The notes under the pieces are model-generated. The model saw only the letters and a program-made list of their open reading frames with translations. It was not told the DNA's origin and did not search any database. The translations under genes were made by a program, and so were the position numbers. Below, piece after piece: positions 26,492-35,687 of a stretch of 54,827 bases of DNA (position 1 is the first letter of the stretch; every line of letters begins with the position of its first letter). Where the stretch lies: positions 1 through 54,827 of the forward strand of contig CANFSO010000002.1 of the NCBI GenBank assembly GCA_947449895.1. The letters are read 5' to 3'. The DNA comes from Comamonadaceae bacterium (GTDB lineage: Bacteria; Pseudomonadota; Gammaproteobacteria; Burkholderiales; Burkholderiaceae_C).

Positions 26492-26659
26492 TTAGCTGCT
26501 CATTATCCGAGAAGCGCTCGAAATCCCAAAAAATAAAATACCAAATGCTAAAAAAAGTCGTTCAATTTTTTATTTTTTAGACAGAAGGTATCCTTAAAAT
26601 TATCGGATCAAGATTCTCTTCAGAGTTACAAGAACACCGGACAGACACCACAATCAGGC

Positions 26660-26881
26660 ATGAACAACCTGAGCCCCAAAAAACTGCTGTTGACCAAATG
26701 GACTGCGCTTCACCCCTCACACAAAGAGAAGCACTTTTTAGTCGCTAAAGTCATAGAACCAGAGCCACCTGAAGCGCCGCTGGAGTGGGTTGAGCTTGAG
26801 TCCATATTTTCCAAATCTCGGTACCGAATTGCTTGGCGTGACTTGAAAAATTCTGACATTTGGCGTCAGGGTTGGGTATAA
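26660..26881 (+). CDS. TIGR02450-type Trp-rich small protein
   Basis: A 73-residue protein with the family pattern LSPKKLLLTKWTA, then KEKHFLVAK, VELESIFSKSRYRIAWRDL and WRQGW at the C-terminus, including four tryptophans. The family is widespread in proteobacteria and has no known function. It has its own transcription unit, with 168 bases before it, and converges on the amino-acid binding protein gene. Confidence 0.88.
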   Translation: MNNLSPKKLLLTKWTALHPSHKEKHFLVAKVIEPEPPEAPLEWVELESIFSKSRYRIAWRDLKNSDIWRQGWV

Positions 26882-26913
26882 AAAACCGCCTTCAGAGTTG
26901 GTTTTCTGAAGGC
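26880..26913 (-). terminator. terminator of the amino-acid binding protein gene
   Basis: On the minus strand CCTTCAGA and TCTGAAGG pair around an 8-base loop, and six T residues follow after CGG. The hairpin overlaps the end of the Trp-rich gene and could stop both transcripts, though only the minus strand has a T tract. Confidence 0.8.
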
Positions 26914-26922
26914 TAGAACAGC

Positions 26923-28056
26923 TTAGTTGAGAGGTGTTTTTTTGCCTTCTTTGTAAACATACAAAGTGATGGCAGGATTCTTCAACTCGCCATTCGACTC
27001 AAAGGCAATGTGGGTGGTCACCCCTTTGAAGTTGGTCTTGATCAGCTCAGGGGTGTAGACCTTGGGGTCGGTGGACTTGGCACGCTTCATGGCATCCACC
27101 AACACAAATGTCGCGTCATAGGTGTACGGGCTGTAAATTTGGAACTGGCCGGGAAATTTAGCGTCGTAACGCTTTTTCCAAGCTTCACCCCCAGGCATTT
27201 TGGCCAGCGAAGAACCGCCTTCTGCGCAAACCACGTTGTTCAGCGTTTTAGCGCCAGCCGCGAGGTTGGCGATGGCAGTCGTGCAAATACCGTCGCCGCC
27301 GAAGTACTTGACGTTGCTCATGCCGAGTTGTTCCATCTGGCGCAGCATCGGGCCGCCTTGCGGATCCATGCCGCCGTAAAAAATCGCGTCAGGTGCCTTG
27401 GACTTGATGGCCGTCAAGATGGCCATGAAGTCGGTGGCTTTGTCGGTGGTGAACTGCTCGTCAACAATCTGCATGCCTTTTTGCTGGGCCGTCCTTTTAA
27501 ACACATCAGCAACACCTTGCCCATAAGCAGTACGATCGTCAACGATGGCGACTTTTTTCAGTTTGAGGGTATCTGCGGCATAAAAAGCCAAGCCAGCACC
27601 AAGAGCGTTGTCGTTGGCAATGATGCGGTAGGTGGTCTTGTAGCCGGGCTTGGTCAAGCTCGGATTGGTGGCAGCGCCAGTGACGTGCGGAATGCCGCAG
27701 TCGTTGTAAATCTTGGCTGCAGGAATGGTGGTGCCGGAGTTCAGGTGACCGACAACACCAGCGACTTTGGAGTCGCACAGTTTTTGTGCAGCGGCCGTGC
27801 CCTGTTTAGGGTCGGCAGCATCATCTTCAGCCACAATTTCGAATCTGATTTTTTTGCCAGCGATGACGATGTTCTGTGCATTGAGGTCTTCAATGGCCAT
27901 GCGGACACCATTTTCATTGTCTTTGCCGTAGTGGGCTTGTCCGCCAGACATCGGCGCAACGTGGCCGATCTTGACGACTTGCGTTTCTTGCGCCGCAGCG
28001 AATCCAGTGACTAGGGTGATGACAGCTGCCACGGTCAGTTTGAGTTTCAAGTTCAT
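26923..28056 (-). CDS. branched-chain amino-acid-type ABC transporter binding protein (LivK-like)
   Basis: A 377-residue periplasmic type I binding protein. The signal peptide is about residues 1-22 (TLVTGFAAA|QETQ). Family motifs are VKIGHVAPMSGGQAHYGKDNENG, GVVGHLNSGTTIPAAKIY, TYRIIANDNALGAGLAFYA and FYGGMDPQGGPMLRQM. It binds leucine/isoleucine/valine or another small polar ligand. The livHMGF membrane and ATPase genes are absent here, so it is an orphan receptor. The 118-base upstream gap contains a short palindrome (28156-28166) of unknown meaning. Confidence 0.93.
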   Translation of the reverse strand: MNLKLKLTVAAVITLVTGFAAAQETQVVKIGHVAPMSGGQAHYGKDNENGVRMAIEDLNAQNIVIAGKKIRFEIVAEDDAADPKQGTAAAQKLCDSKVAGVVGHLNSGTTIPAAKIYNDCGIPHVTGAATNPSLTKPGYKTTYRIIANDNALGAGLAFYAADTLKLKKVAIVDDRTAYGQGVADVFKRTAQQKGMQIVDEQFTTDKATDFMAILTAIKSKAPDAIFYGGMDPQGGPMLRQMEQLGMSNVKYFGGDGICTTAIANLAAGAKTLNNVVCAEGGSSLAKMPGGEAWKKRYDAKFPGQFQIYSPYTYDATFVLVDAMKRAKSTDPKVYTPELIKTNFKGVTTHIAFESNGELKNPAITLYVYKEGKKTPLN

Positions 28057-28174
28057 AGTTAGCCTGATTAGTAAGATATGTGAACAGTTGAAAAGACTAT
28101 TTTCCCCAACGACAAAAGATACCGCAATTTTTGAGCCTGCACTATTGGCGAACGCCCTAATTTAGGCAATAAGG

Positions 28175-28612
28175 TCATCGCCGAAACGGATCTTGCTGAG
28201 GAGCAGAGGTTTCTTGCCTCACGGCGTGATTGACCGCGTCCAAGACCGCTTCACTGATCTGAGCTTTCAAAACCGCCTTGAAAGAACGCACATGAGACTC
28301 AACCAAATTGTCAATAGTCACCTGTAAACGGCTCGCCAACGTGAGCTCAACACGAGAAAGAATGCGTTCAAGCACGGCCGGAGACAATTCGGTCACGTCG
28401 ACGGCGGGGGATTCTGTGGCGAGCTGGGGTGATGTATTGAGACCTACTGGCCAACCCTCGAGTAAGTTTGCGAACTCGGCGGGCAAAGCCAGTGGCGGGT
28501 TGCCAAGGGGGGGCGGGCTGATTGGGGTTTGTGTTTGAACCGTTTCGGGCCGAACCACTTCAGTGAGAGTCGGTACGAAATTCGGAGGGGTCGGTCGTGA
28601 AGATTCGTTCAT
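28175..28612 (-). CDS. hypothetical protein, DUF2486-like
   Basis: A 145-residue protein with a Pro/Thr-rich, probably disordered N-terminal half (starts MNESSRPTPPNFVPTLTEVV) and a predicted helical C-terminus (VLERILSRVELTLASRLQ to AVLDAVNHAVRQE). The short opening motif followed by LTEVV resembles the Burkholderia family DUF2486; I am not certain. Its start overlaps the holC stop by 4 bases, so it is co-expressed with pepA-holC. Its role is unknown. Confidence 0.75.
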   Translation of the reverse strand: MNESSRPTPPNFVPTLTEVVRPETVQTQTPISPPPLGNPPLALPAEFANLLEGWPVGLNTSPQLATESPAVDVTELSPAVLERILSRVELTLASRLQVTIDNLVESHVRSFKAVLKAQISEAVLDAVNHAVRQETSAPQQDPFRR

Positions 28613-29058
28613 GCGTTCTCGTCAGTGCTGCTCAGATCAAACTTCTTCAAAGCGTAACCGCGATCTTTGTAGTACTTCCAGCGCTGCCTAGCTGACCGAC
28701 GATCATCTTCGGCGCTGCCAACCAACTCAATGAAGCGCTCAAAGCGCTCAAAACCCTCAGGCACGCCTTGCCCTAAATTAACAAGCACACCGTGAAGGCA
28801 GCCTTGAAAAGCCGGATCAGACGGCGAGGTGGCCAGCAAAACCGGGGTGGCCGCGAGAGTAGCTGGGTCTGCATCGTTACGGCAATGTGGCAAAAACTCG
28901 GTGCTTGAAAAAGTCCACAACATCTGGTCTAGTTGCGCCAACAGGTTGGCTTCGGCGGTCACCATGACTTTCGCACCTCCGGCCCGCGCCTTGCGCAGCA
29001 GCCGACAGCTGTAGCCAAGCTTGTCACCAACGTTGAAATGAAACTCCACCTCGGTCAT
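28609..29058 (-). CDS. holC: DNA polymerase III chi subunit
   Basis: A 149-residue HolC, the clamp-loader accessory subunit that contacts SSB. It starts MTEVEFHFNVGDKLGYSCRLLRK; typical elements are LDQMLWTFSSTEFLPHC and the end RQRWKYYKDRGYALKKFDL. Its start overlaps pepA by 4 bases, the widespread pepA-holC arrangement. Confidence 0.93.
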   Translation of the reverse strand: MTEVEFHFNVGDKLGYSCRLLRKARAGGAKVMVTAEANLLAQLDQMLWTFSSTEFLPHCRNDADPATLAATPVLLATSPSDPAFQGCLHGVLVNLGQGVPEGFERFERFIELVGSAEDDRRSARQRWKYYKDRGYALKKFDLSSTDENA

Positions 29059-30638
29059 GGGCGGACGGCTTTAACCCGAGTTTTGGGAGATGCTTTGAAG
29101 GCAGATTTAGCCGGCGCTTTTTTGACCGCTGCATCGCCTTTTTTTTCCTTAACAAGCAAGGCGCTCACTGGGGATTGAGCAACTTGGGCGGCGTGCCCCG
29201 CATGCGCTAACAAATACTCAACCAACAATGCAACGGGTCGTCCAGTCGACCCTTTGGCTGCGCCGCCTTTCCACGCCGTGCCCGCAATATCTAGATGCGC
29301 CCAAGGGAACTTACTCGAAAAGCGTTGCAAAAACTTGGCCGCAGTGACAGCTCCACCAGCGCGGCCAGCCACGTTAGCGACATCCGCGAAGTTGCTTTTC
29401 AAGCCATCTGCATAGTCATCGTCCAGAGGCATGCGCCAGCAAAGATCAAGCGAGTTCTCCCCCGCTTTCAGCAGCGATTGGGCCAGTGCGTCGTCGCTTG
29501 AAAACAAGCCGCTGCGCACGGCACCAAGCGCCACTACGCAGGCACCCGTCAGGGTGGCGATGTCGACCACAGCGCGTGGTTTGAAGCGCTCGGCATAGGT
29601 CAATGCGTCGCACAAGACCAGCCGGCCTTCGGCATCGGTATTCAAAATTTCAATCGTCTGCCCGCTCATGCTGGTCACCACATCACCGGGCTTGATGGCT
29701 TTTCCGTCGGGCATGTTCTCGCACGATGGAATCAGTCCAATGACATTGAGCTTGGGCTGCAATTCACCCAGTGCCCGGAAGGCTCCGAGCACGCTGGCTG
29801 CGCCGCACATGTCGAACTTCATTTCGTCCATTTCGGACGCCGGCTTGATGGAAATTCCGCCCGTGTCAAATGTGATCCCCTTGCCCACCAACACCACCGG
29901 TGCCTCAGCTTTGAGGCCGCCGTCGTAGCGGAGCACGATGAAACGCAGCGGCTCTTCAGAGCCGCGTGCCACGGCCATAAAGGAACCCATACCTAGTTTG
30001 GCCACTTCTTTGGGGCCCAAAATCTCGGCCTTGATGCGCGGCAACTTGGCCAGTTCACGGGCTGCGCCAGCCAGCATGACCGGCGTTGCGTGATTCGCCG
30101 GACGATTGCCCCACTCCTTGGCCAGTGCAATGCCTTTGACCAAGCCAACGGCTTTTTCAAAACCGGCTTTGGCTTCAGCCGCACTGGCAACCGCCACCAC
30201 GGCGCGCTGTAGTTTGGCAGGCTGCACCTTTGATTTGGTAGCGCTGTAGCTGTAGGCTGCATCGCCGCAGGCCACAACAGCGGCCTGCATTTGGGCGGCA
30301 CCGGCATCTTTGAGCAGGCTCAGACACAACACCACGCGCTGCGCATTGCCCCCTTTGAGAGCACCCATGGCGGCAATGACCGCCGTGCGAACGTTTTTAG
30401 CGCTGCCCTCACCTACCCCGACTAAGATCACTCGGGTCGCGGCAATACCAGTCGTCCGGTAGGCCTGCAAAAGCTTGCCAGGCTTGCGCTCGAAGTCTCC
30501 ACTCTGGGTCGCCGCCTCGACGAGCACCGTCAAAGTGTCGTCGCCCTCAGCCACATCCAGCGGTACGAGCACCACCAAAGCGTCACATTTTTCAGTACAA
30601 ACACGCGCGCGAGTCAAAGTCTTGAGTTCGAAGTCCAT
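29055..30638 (-). CDS. pepA: leucyl aminopeptidase PepA
   Basis: A 527-residue M17 metallopeptidase. The catalytic C-domain shows VGKGITFDTGGISIKP (Lys and Asp), KFDMCGAASVLGA and NTDAEGRLVLCDAL (Asp, Glu, Arg), with TLTGACVVALG. The N-domain is in the usual place. It is longer than the typical ~500 residues because of a Lys/Ala-rich C-terminal tail (KKAPAKSAFKASPKTRVK), possibly a nucleic-acid-binding addition, since PepA proteins can bind DNA. It is divergent from lptF. Confidence 0.96.
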   Translation of the reverse strand: MDFELKTLTRARVCTEKCDALVVLVPLDVAEGDDTLTVLVEAATQSGDFERKPGKLLQAYRTTGIAATRVILVGVGEGSAKNVRTAVIAAMGALKGGNAQRVVLCLSLLKDAGAAQMQAAVVACGDAAYSYSATKSKVQPAKLQRAVVAVASAAEAKAGFEKAVGLVKGIALAKEWGNRPANHATPVMLAGAARELAKLPRIKAEILGPKEVAKLGMGSFMAVARGSEEPLRFIVLRYDGGLKAEAPVVLVGKGITFDTGGISIKPASEMDEMKFDMCGAASVLGAFRALGELQPKLNVIGLIPSCENMPDGKAIKPGDVVTSMSGQTIEILNTDAEGRLVLCDALTYAERFKPRAVVDIATLTGACVVALGAVRSGLFSSDDALAQSLLKAGENSLDLCWRMPLDDDYADGLKSNFADVANVAGRAGGAVTAAKFLQRFSSKFPWAHLDIAGTAWKGGAAKGSTGRPVALLVEYLLAHAGHAAQVAQSPVSALLVKEKKGDAAVKKAPAKSAFKASPKTRVKAVRP

Positions 30639-30682
30639 AATTGAAGCCTAGTCAGTTACGCAAAAAAGCAAATAGTCGCTCA

Positions 30683-31804
30683 ATGTTATTCCAATCCTCG
30701 ATGCGCAAAGAGTTGGCGCGCAGTTTCGGCGCCACCTTGGTGGTGCTGATCACCATCATCATGACGATTGTCCTGATCCGAACCTTGGGTCAGGCCGCCC
30801 GTGGTTCTATCAGTCCGCAAGACGTTCTGCTCATCATGGCTTATTCGGCGCTCGGCCGACTGCCCATCATCCTCACGTTGTCGCTCTTCATATCCATGGT
30901 CAGCACGCTGTCGCGGATGTACAAAGACAGCGAAATGGTCGTCTGGTTCGCCAGCGGCCGCGGCTTGATTGTTTTTCTCGGGCCCTTGTTTCGTTTTGCG
31001 TGGCCAGTGCTGCTGGTCATTGCCCTGGCGTCACTCTTTGTCTGGCCTTGGTCCAACGAACAAACAATGGAGATGCGGCAGCGCTACGAACAACGCGGCG
31101 ACTTGGATCGCATTGCACCGGGAGAATTTCAGGAGTCTTCAAACGGCAGTCGCGTGTTTTTCATTGACCGCAGTTCCGAAGGTCGAACCGGTAGCAACAA
31201 CATATTCATCTCATCGACCGACAAGAACAAAAGCGCTATCACAACCGCCCGTGCGGGCCGGATTGAAGTGATGGGTGGCTCACAAATGCTGATTCTTGAA
31301 AATGGTCAGCGACTTGAAAATTCCACCGGGAACTCAGCCTTGAAAATCAGTGACTTTGAAGAGTACGGCGTGCGCACTGGCAACAGCAGCGTGCTCGGAC
31401 CGGGTGAACGAGAGCTCAGCACCATCTCAACCCGCAACCTGATCAAGTACCCCACTCGCGGCAACTTAGCCGAGTTGGCTTGGCGGATCGGCTTGGCCCT
31501 ATCAGCCATTAATTTTGTGTTGATCGCGCTAGCGCTGGCGGCCGTCAATCCACGCGCTGGGCGTAGCAGCAACCTCATCTTTGTGATGTTCACTTTCGTT
31601 GTCTACTCCAACTTGATGAGCATTGGACAAGGCTGGGTATCGCTAGGGCTGGTGAGTTTCACGGGTCTTCTGCTCATGATGCATGGCGGCGTATTCATCG
31701 TCAGCATGGCTTGGCTGGCGAAACGACACCTGAACTGGAGTCTGAGAGACATGATGAACAGCCGAGCGCAACGACTTTCCGTAGGCGCGCAAGTTAAGCC
31801 ATGA
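30683..31804 (+). CDS. lptF: LPS export permease LptF
   Basis: A 373-residue inner-membrane permease (YjgP/YjgQ family) of the Lpt ABC transporter that extracts LPS. An N-terminal segment (RKELARSFGATLVVLITIIM) is followed by paired membrane helices, a periplasmic jellyroll (about residues 130-260) and three C-terminal helices. The ATG at 30683 (MLFQSSMRKEL) is preferred; an upstream TTG (30641) would add 14 atypical residues. The stop overlaps the lptG start (ATGA). Confidence 0.95.
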   Translation: MLFQSSMRKELARSFGATLVVLITIIMTIVLIRTLGQAARGSISPQDVLLIMAYSALGRLPIILTLSLFISMVSTLSRMYKDSEMVVWFASGRGLIVFLGPLFRFAWPVLLVIALASLFVWPWSNEQTMEMRQRYEQRGDLDRIAPGEFQESSNGSRVFFIDRSSEGRTGSNNIFISSTDKNKSAITTARAGRIEVMGGSQMLILENGQRLENSTGNSALKISDFEEYGVRTGNSSVLGPGERELSTISTRNLIKYPTRGNLAELAWRIGLALSAINFVLIALALAAVNPRAGRSSNLIFVMFTFVVYSNLMSIGQGWVSLGLVSFTGLLLMMHGGVFIVSMAWLAKRHLNWSLRDMMNSRAQRLSVGAQVKP

Positions 31805-32946
31805 AAACAGTTCGCAAGCTGATTTACCACGAGGTCATCGCGTCGATTGCCCTGGTTGCACTGGGTTTTTTGGCACTTTTTTTCTTTTTTGACCTGGTTG
31901 ACGAACTTCAGTCCATCGGCAAAGGCAATGGTTTGCCAGGGGAAGGAAACACCTACCTACTCGGCCACGCGCTGTTGTACGTGACTCTGCAACTGCCCAA
32001 CCACCTTTATGAGTTGCTTCCGATCTCAGTCCTCATCGGGACTATCTTCGTGATGGCGAGACTCGCACAGAGTTCTGAATTCACCATTTTGCGCACCAGT
32101 GGCCTTGGGCCGTGGCGAGCGCTGAGGCTGCTGCTGGCAATGGGCGGGATGTTTGTGGTGCTCAGTTTTGCGGTGGGCGACTACATTGCGCCAGTCGCCG
32201 ACCGAGGCGCACAGCTTCTCAAAGCCAAGTACCAAGGCAGGATCACCATCGGGCAGACCGGCGCATGGCTCAAAGAAAAACAGACCTATAGCAACTCCGT
32301 CGTGAATGTGCGCGCGCTGTCCTCAGACAACGAGATGCTGGGCGTGCGCATCTTTGAATTCGACAACAAGGGCCTCGTGGTGTCGACAACTGAGGCTGAA
32401 TCTGCACAGTTCCTTGAGGATGATTCTTGGTTGCTCAAGCAAACCCAGCGCACCGATTTTCAAATCAGGCCCAGCCTAGACAGCGTTAACAAAGCCGCTG
32501 AATCGGCTAACGTGAGCATCAGTCGCGCAGACGAACAACGCTGGCCAACCAACATCAGCGCTGAAATGGTGTCGGTCGCGCTGCTCAAGCCAGACCGCAT
32601 GGCCACCTATGACCTGTTCAACTACGTGCAGCACTTGAAAGCAAACGGACAGACCGCCCAGCGCTACGAAATCGAATTCTGGAAAAAAGTTTTTTACCCG
32701 CTAAGTTGCTTGGTGATGGTCATGCTGGCGCTGCCTTTTGCCTACCTTCATTTTCGCTCTGGCAGTGTGACCTCCTATGTATTCGGTGGCGTCATGATCG
32801 GCATCAGTTTTTTCCTGCTGAACAACGTCTTTGGCTACATTGGCAACTTGCAAAACTGGCAACCTTGGCTGGCGGCGGCAACGCCCGGGCTTTTATACGG
32901 CGCTGTCTCCATGGGCGCTTTTGGCTGGCTGGTGTTGCGACGATAA
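31801..32946 (+). CDS. lptG: LPS export permease LptG
   Basis: A 381-residue partner of LptF with the same topology: N-terminal helices (VIASIALVALGFLALFFFF), a periplasmic domain, and C-terminal helices (YPLSCLVMVMLALPFAYLHF). The two form the LptB2FG core. lptB is elsewhere. It is translationally coupled to lptF by a 4-base overlap. Confidence 0.95.
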   Translation: MKTVRKLIYHEVIASIALVALGFLALFFFFDLVDELQSIGKGNGLPGEGNTYLLGHALLYVTLQLPNHLYELLPISVLIGTIFVMARLAQSSEFTILRTSGLGPWRALRLLLAMGGMFVVLSFAVGDYIAPVADRGAQLLKAKYQGRITIGQTGAWLKEKQTYSNSVVNVRALSSDNEMLGVRIFEFDNKGLVVSTTEAESAQFLEDDSWLLKQTQRTDFQIRPSLDSVNKAAESANVSISRADEQRWPTNISAEMVSVALLKPDRMATYDLFNYVQHLKANGQTAQRYEIEFWKKVFYPLSCLVMVMLALPFAYLHFRSGSVTSYVFGGVMIGISFFLLNNVFGYIGNLQNWQPWLAAATPGLLYGAVSMGAFGWLVLRR

Positions 32947-32971
32947 ACACACATCACCTTTGAATACGCCC

Positions 32972-33331
32972 ATGAAACCCGCCATCATTTTGTTTGCCCA
33001 CGGGTCCAGAGACCCCCTTTGGAGGCTGCCAATTGAAGCCGTCGCCGCTGAAATTCGGTCTCGCGATCAGAGCGTGCAAGTCAGTTGCGCCTACCTCGAA
33101 CTCTGTCTGCCCAGTCTGCCGGAGGCCGCCGCGGCATTCATCGCCGCTGGCGTGCTTCACATCCGCATTTTTCCGCTTTTTCTCGGTGTCGGAAAACACG
33201 CACGTGAAGACCTCCCGCTCATCATTGAAGAAATTCGCACGGCCCACCCCGGGCTGCTGCTGGAATTGCTACCGACCGCTGGCGAGTCACCGCAACTCAC
33301 GGCACTCATGGCCGATATTGCACTAGCCTGA
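32972..33331 (+). CDS. short CbiX-type sirohydrochlorin chelatase-like protein
   Basis: A 119-residue protein starting MKPAIILFAHGSRDPLWRLP, with a second histidine in FPLFLGVGKHAREDLP. These are the two metal/substrate histidines of CbiX/SirB chelatases. It is a single-domain form, half the length of SirB. It could insert Fe2+ into sirohydrochlorin for siroheme or Co2+ for cobalamin. It lies 70 bases upstream of cysB, and the operon at 48-53 kb encodes a siroheme enzyme, so the siroheme role is the better guess. Position 32972 is chosen because the open frame before it is the lptG sequence in another phase. Confidence 0.85.
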   Translation: MKPAIILFAHGSRDPLWRLPIEAVAAEIRSRDQSVQVSCAYLELCLPSLPEAAAAFIAAGVLHIRIFPLFLGVGKHAREDLPLIIEEIRTAHPGLLLELLPTAGESPQLTALMADIALA

Positions 33332-33400
33332 TCGACATATCAAAGGGGTTCTTTAGCGCCAAAATGGCATAATGAAACCCCGCATCAGCCCGTATTTTCT

Positions 33401-34345
33401 ATGAACCTTCATCAATTTCGCTTCGTCCAAGAGGCCGTGCGCCGCAACCTGAATTTGACCGAGACAGCGCGCGCCCTGCACACCTCGCAGCCAGGCGTGT
33501 CGAAAGCCATCATTGAGCTGGAAGAAGAATTGGGCGTGGAGATTTTTGCCCGCCACGGCAAACGGCTGAAACGCGTGACTGAGCCCGGCCAGCACGTTTT
33601 GAAAAGCATCGAATTGATCATGCGCGAGGTTGGCAACCTGAAGCGTATTGGCGAACAGTTTTCAGCCCAAGACAGCGGTACGCTGTCGATTGCCACCACT
33701 CACACCCAAGCCCGTTATGTGCTGCCGCAACCTGTGGCCCGGCTGCGAGAGGCATTTCCCAAGGTCAACGTCAGCCTGCACCAGGGCTCGCCTGACCAAG
33801 TCGCCCGCATGCTGATTGATGAGGTCGCCGAAATCGGCATCGCCACAGAGTCTCTAGACCACTACGACGAACTGATCACCCTGCCCTGCTACGAATGGCA
33901 ACACATGCTGGTGATGCCGACCGACCACCCGCTGGCGCGACAATCCAACATCACGCTGGAAGAACTGGCTGAGCAACCGTTGATTACCTACCACCCGTCT
34001 TTCACGGGTCGCACCAAAATTGACGAAGCCTTTGCAGCCAAACGCGTACAGCCGCGCATAGCGCTGGAAGCGATTGACTCGGACGTCATCAAAACTTACG
34101 TCAGGCTCGGTTTGGGCGTCGGCATCGTGGCTGAAATGGCCATGAAAGACGATGGCACCAACTCAGACCTGATCTCACTGCCAGCGGGACAACTTTTTGG
34201 CATGAACGTCGCAAGGGTGGCGTTCAAACGCAGCGCCTATTTGCGCAATTTTGTCTACAAGTTTGCTGAATTGGTGAGCGAGAAGCTGACCCGTGAACAC
34301 ATCGCCAAGGCCATGTCTGGCCGCCTCAATGACTATGAAGCTTGA
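33401..34345 (+). CDS. cysB: CysB-family LysR regulator
   Basis: A 314-residue LTTR closely resembling CysB/Cbl. The winged helix is MNLHQFRFVQEAVRRNLNLTETARALHTSQPGVSK (shown in parts: NLNLTETARALHTSQPGVSK). The effector domain has the CysB marks IATTHTQARYVLP, TYHPSFTGRTKIDEAF and DSDVIKTYVRLGLGVG. CysB activates sulfate assimilation genes with N-acetylserine as inducer. The target cys operon is about 14 kb downstream. The likely promoter has CATAAT near 33370. It is followed 3 bases later by the aminotransferase gene. Confidence 0.94.
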   Translation: MNLHQFRFVQEAVRRNLNLTETARALHTSQPGVSKAIIELEEELGVEIFARHGKRLKRVTEPGQHVLKSIELIMREVGNLKRIGEQFSAQDSGTLSIATTHTQARYVLPQPVARLREAFPKVNVSLHQGSPDQVARMLIDEVAEIGIATESLDHYDELITLPCYEWQHMLVMPTDHPLARQSNITLEELAEQPLITYHPSFTGRTKIDEAFAAKRVQPRIALEAIDSDVIKTYVRLGLGVGIVAEMAMKDDGTNSDLISLPAGQLFGMNVARVAFKRSAYLRNFVYKFAELVSEKLTREHIAKAMSGRLNDYEA

Positions 34346-34348
34346 CAC

Positions 34349-35542
34349 ATGACATCACTGACAACATCTGCCGCCGTGCGCGAGCACACGCCCACCTTGA
34401 CCAGCCGCCTGCCCAACGTTGGCACCACCATTTTCACCGTCATGTCAGCGCTGGCCACTGAAAGAAATGCGGTTAATTTGGGTCAGGGATTTCCTGATTT
34501 TGAGTGTGATCCAGCCTTGGTCAACGCTGTCACAGACGCCATGCAGCGCGGCCTGAACCAGTACCCGCCGATGACCGGCGTGCCGATTCTGCTTGAAGCG
34601 ATTGCAGCCAAAATCCAAATACTCTACGGCCGGAGCTACAACCCGAACACTGAGATCACGGTCACTGCTGGCGCCACGCAGGCCATCATCACCATCATCT
34701 TGGCCATCGTGCACCCGGGTGACGAAGTTATCGTTCTGGAGCCTTGTTACGACAGCTATGTGCCGAACATCGAATTGGCTGGCGGCCAAGTGGTGCGGGT
34801 GCCGCTCACGCCCGGGACTTTTCGCCCAGACTTCGTGAAAATTGCCGCCGCCATCAGCCCCAAAACGCGGGCCATCATCATCAACTCACCACACAACCCG
34901 AGCGCAACTGTGTGGACTGAAGCTGAGATGCTGAAGCTGCAAGCCTTGCTGGCACCCACGGAGATATTACTCATCAGCGACGAGGTCTATGAACACATGG
35001 TGTTTGACGCCGCACTGGGCGCAAAACACCACAGCGCGGCGAGCTTTCCGGGTTTGGCAGCGCGGGCATTCATCGTCAGCAGCTTTGGCAAGACTTACCA
35101 TGTCACCGGCTGGAAAGTCGGCTATGTGGCGGCACCCGCAACGCTCACGGCAGAGTTCCGTAAGGTGCATCAGTTCAATGTATTCACCGTCAATACGCCA
35201 GTGCAATACGCGCTGGCCAGCTACATGGACAAGCCCGCCGCCTACCTCGAATTACCCGCGTTTTACCAAAGCAAGCGTGACCTGTTTCAAGCCGGCTTGG
35301 CGGCCACGCGCTTCAAACTCTTGCCGAGCGAAGGAACTTACTTTCAGTGCGTGGATATTTCGGACGTCAGTGACTTAGGCGAGGCCGAATTTTGCAAATG
35401 GTTGACCACCGAGATTGGCGTTGCGGCCATTCCGCTGTCAGCCTTTTACGGAAACAGCTTTGACCAGCGCGTGGTGCGTTTTTGCTTTGCCAAGAAAGAC
35501 GAGACCTTGAAGGCCGCGCTAGCAAGACTCGCCAAGCTTTAA
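34349..35542 (+). CDS. methionine aminotransferase (YbdL-like)
   Basis: A 397-residue PLP aminotransferase of fold type I. It has NLGQGFPDFECDP, TVTAGATQAI, NSPHNPSATVW, LISDEVYEHMVF and the PLP lysine in SSFGKTYHVTGWKVGY. The family acts on methionine and aromatic amino acids, often in methionine salvage from KMTB. It sits only 3 bases after cysB, linking it to sulfur control. Confidence 0.9.
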   Translation: MTSLTTSAAVREHTPTLTSRLPNVGTTIFTVMSALATERNAVNLGQGFPDFECDPALVNAVTDAMQRGLNQYPPMTGVPILLEAIAAKIQILYGRSYNPNTEITVTAGATQAIITIILAIVHPGDEVIVLEPCYDSYVPNIELAGGQVVRVPLTPGTFRPDFVKIAAAISPKTRAIIINSPHNPSATVWTEAEMLKLQALLAPTEILLISDEVYEHMVFDAALGAKHHSAASFPGLAARAFIVSSFGKTYHVTGWKVGYVAAPATLTAEFRKVHQFNVFTVNTPVQYALASYMDKPAAYLELPAFYQSKRDLFQAGLAATRFKLLPSEGTYFQCVDISDVSDLGEAEFCKWLTTEIGVAAIPLSAFYGNSFDQRVVRFCFAKKDETLKAALARLAKL

Positions 35543-35568
35543 ATACGCTAAAAAAAACAGTCCCACTT

Positions 35569-35674
35569 CGTCATTGCGAGCACAGTGCGGCCATCCCATG
35601 ACTGCGAATTCGGGCTCCTGGACTGCCGCGCTGTGCTCGCAGAGACGGAATTGCTGCGCTCGCAGCGACGGAAT
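35569..35674. repeat. palindromic intergenic repeat with extra half-unit
   Basis: A 23-base arm at 35569-35591 (starts CGTCATTGCGAGCACAG) is matched by its reverse complement at 35625-35647 with 20 of 23 identities. The end of the right arm is then repeated directly (35632-35651 versus 35655-35674, 18 of 20 identical). This looks like a REP/BIME-type dispersed element filling the gap between converging genes. It could also act as a transcription barrier. Confidence 0.7.
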
Positions 35675-35687
35675 CGCGGCATTCTAA

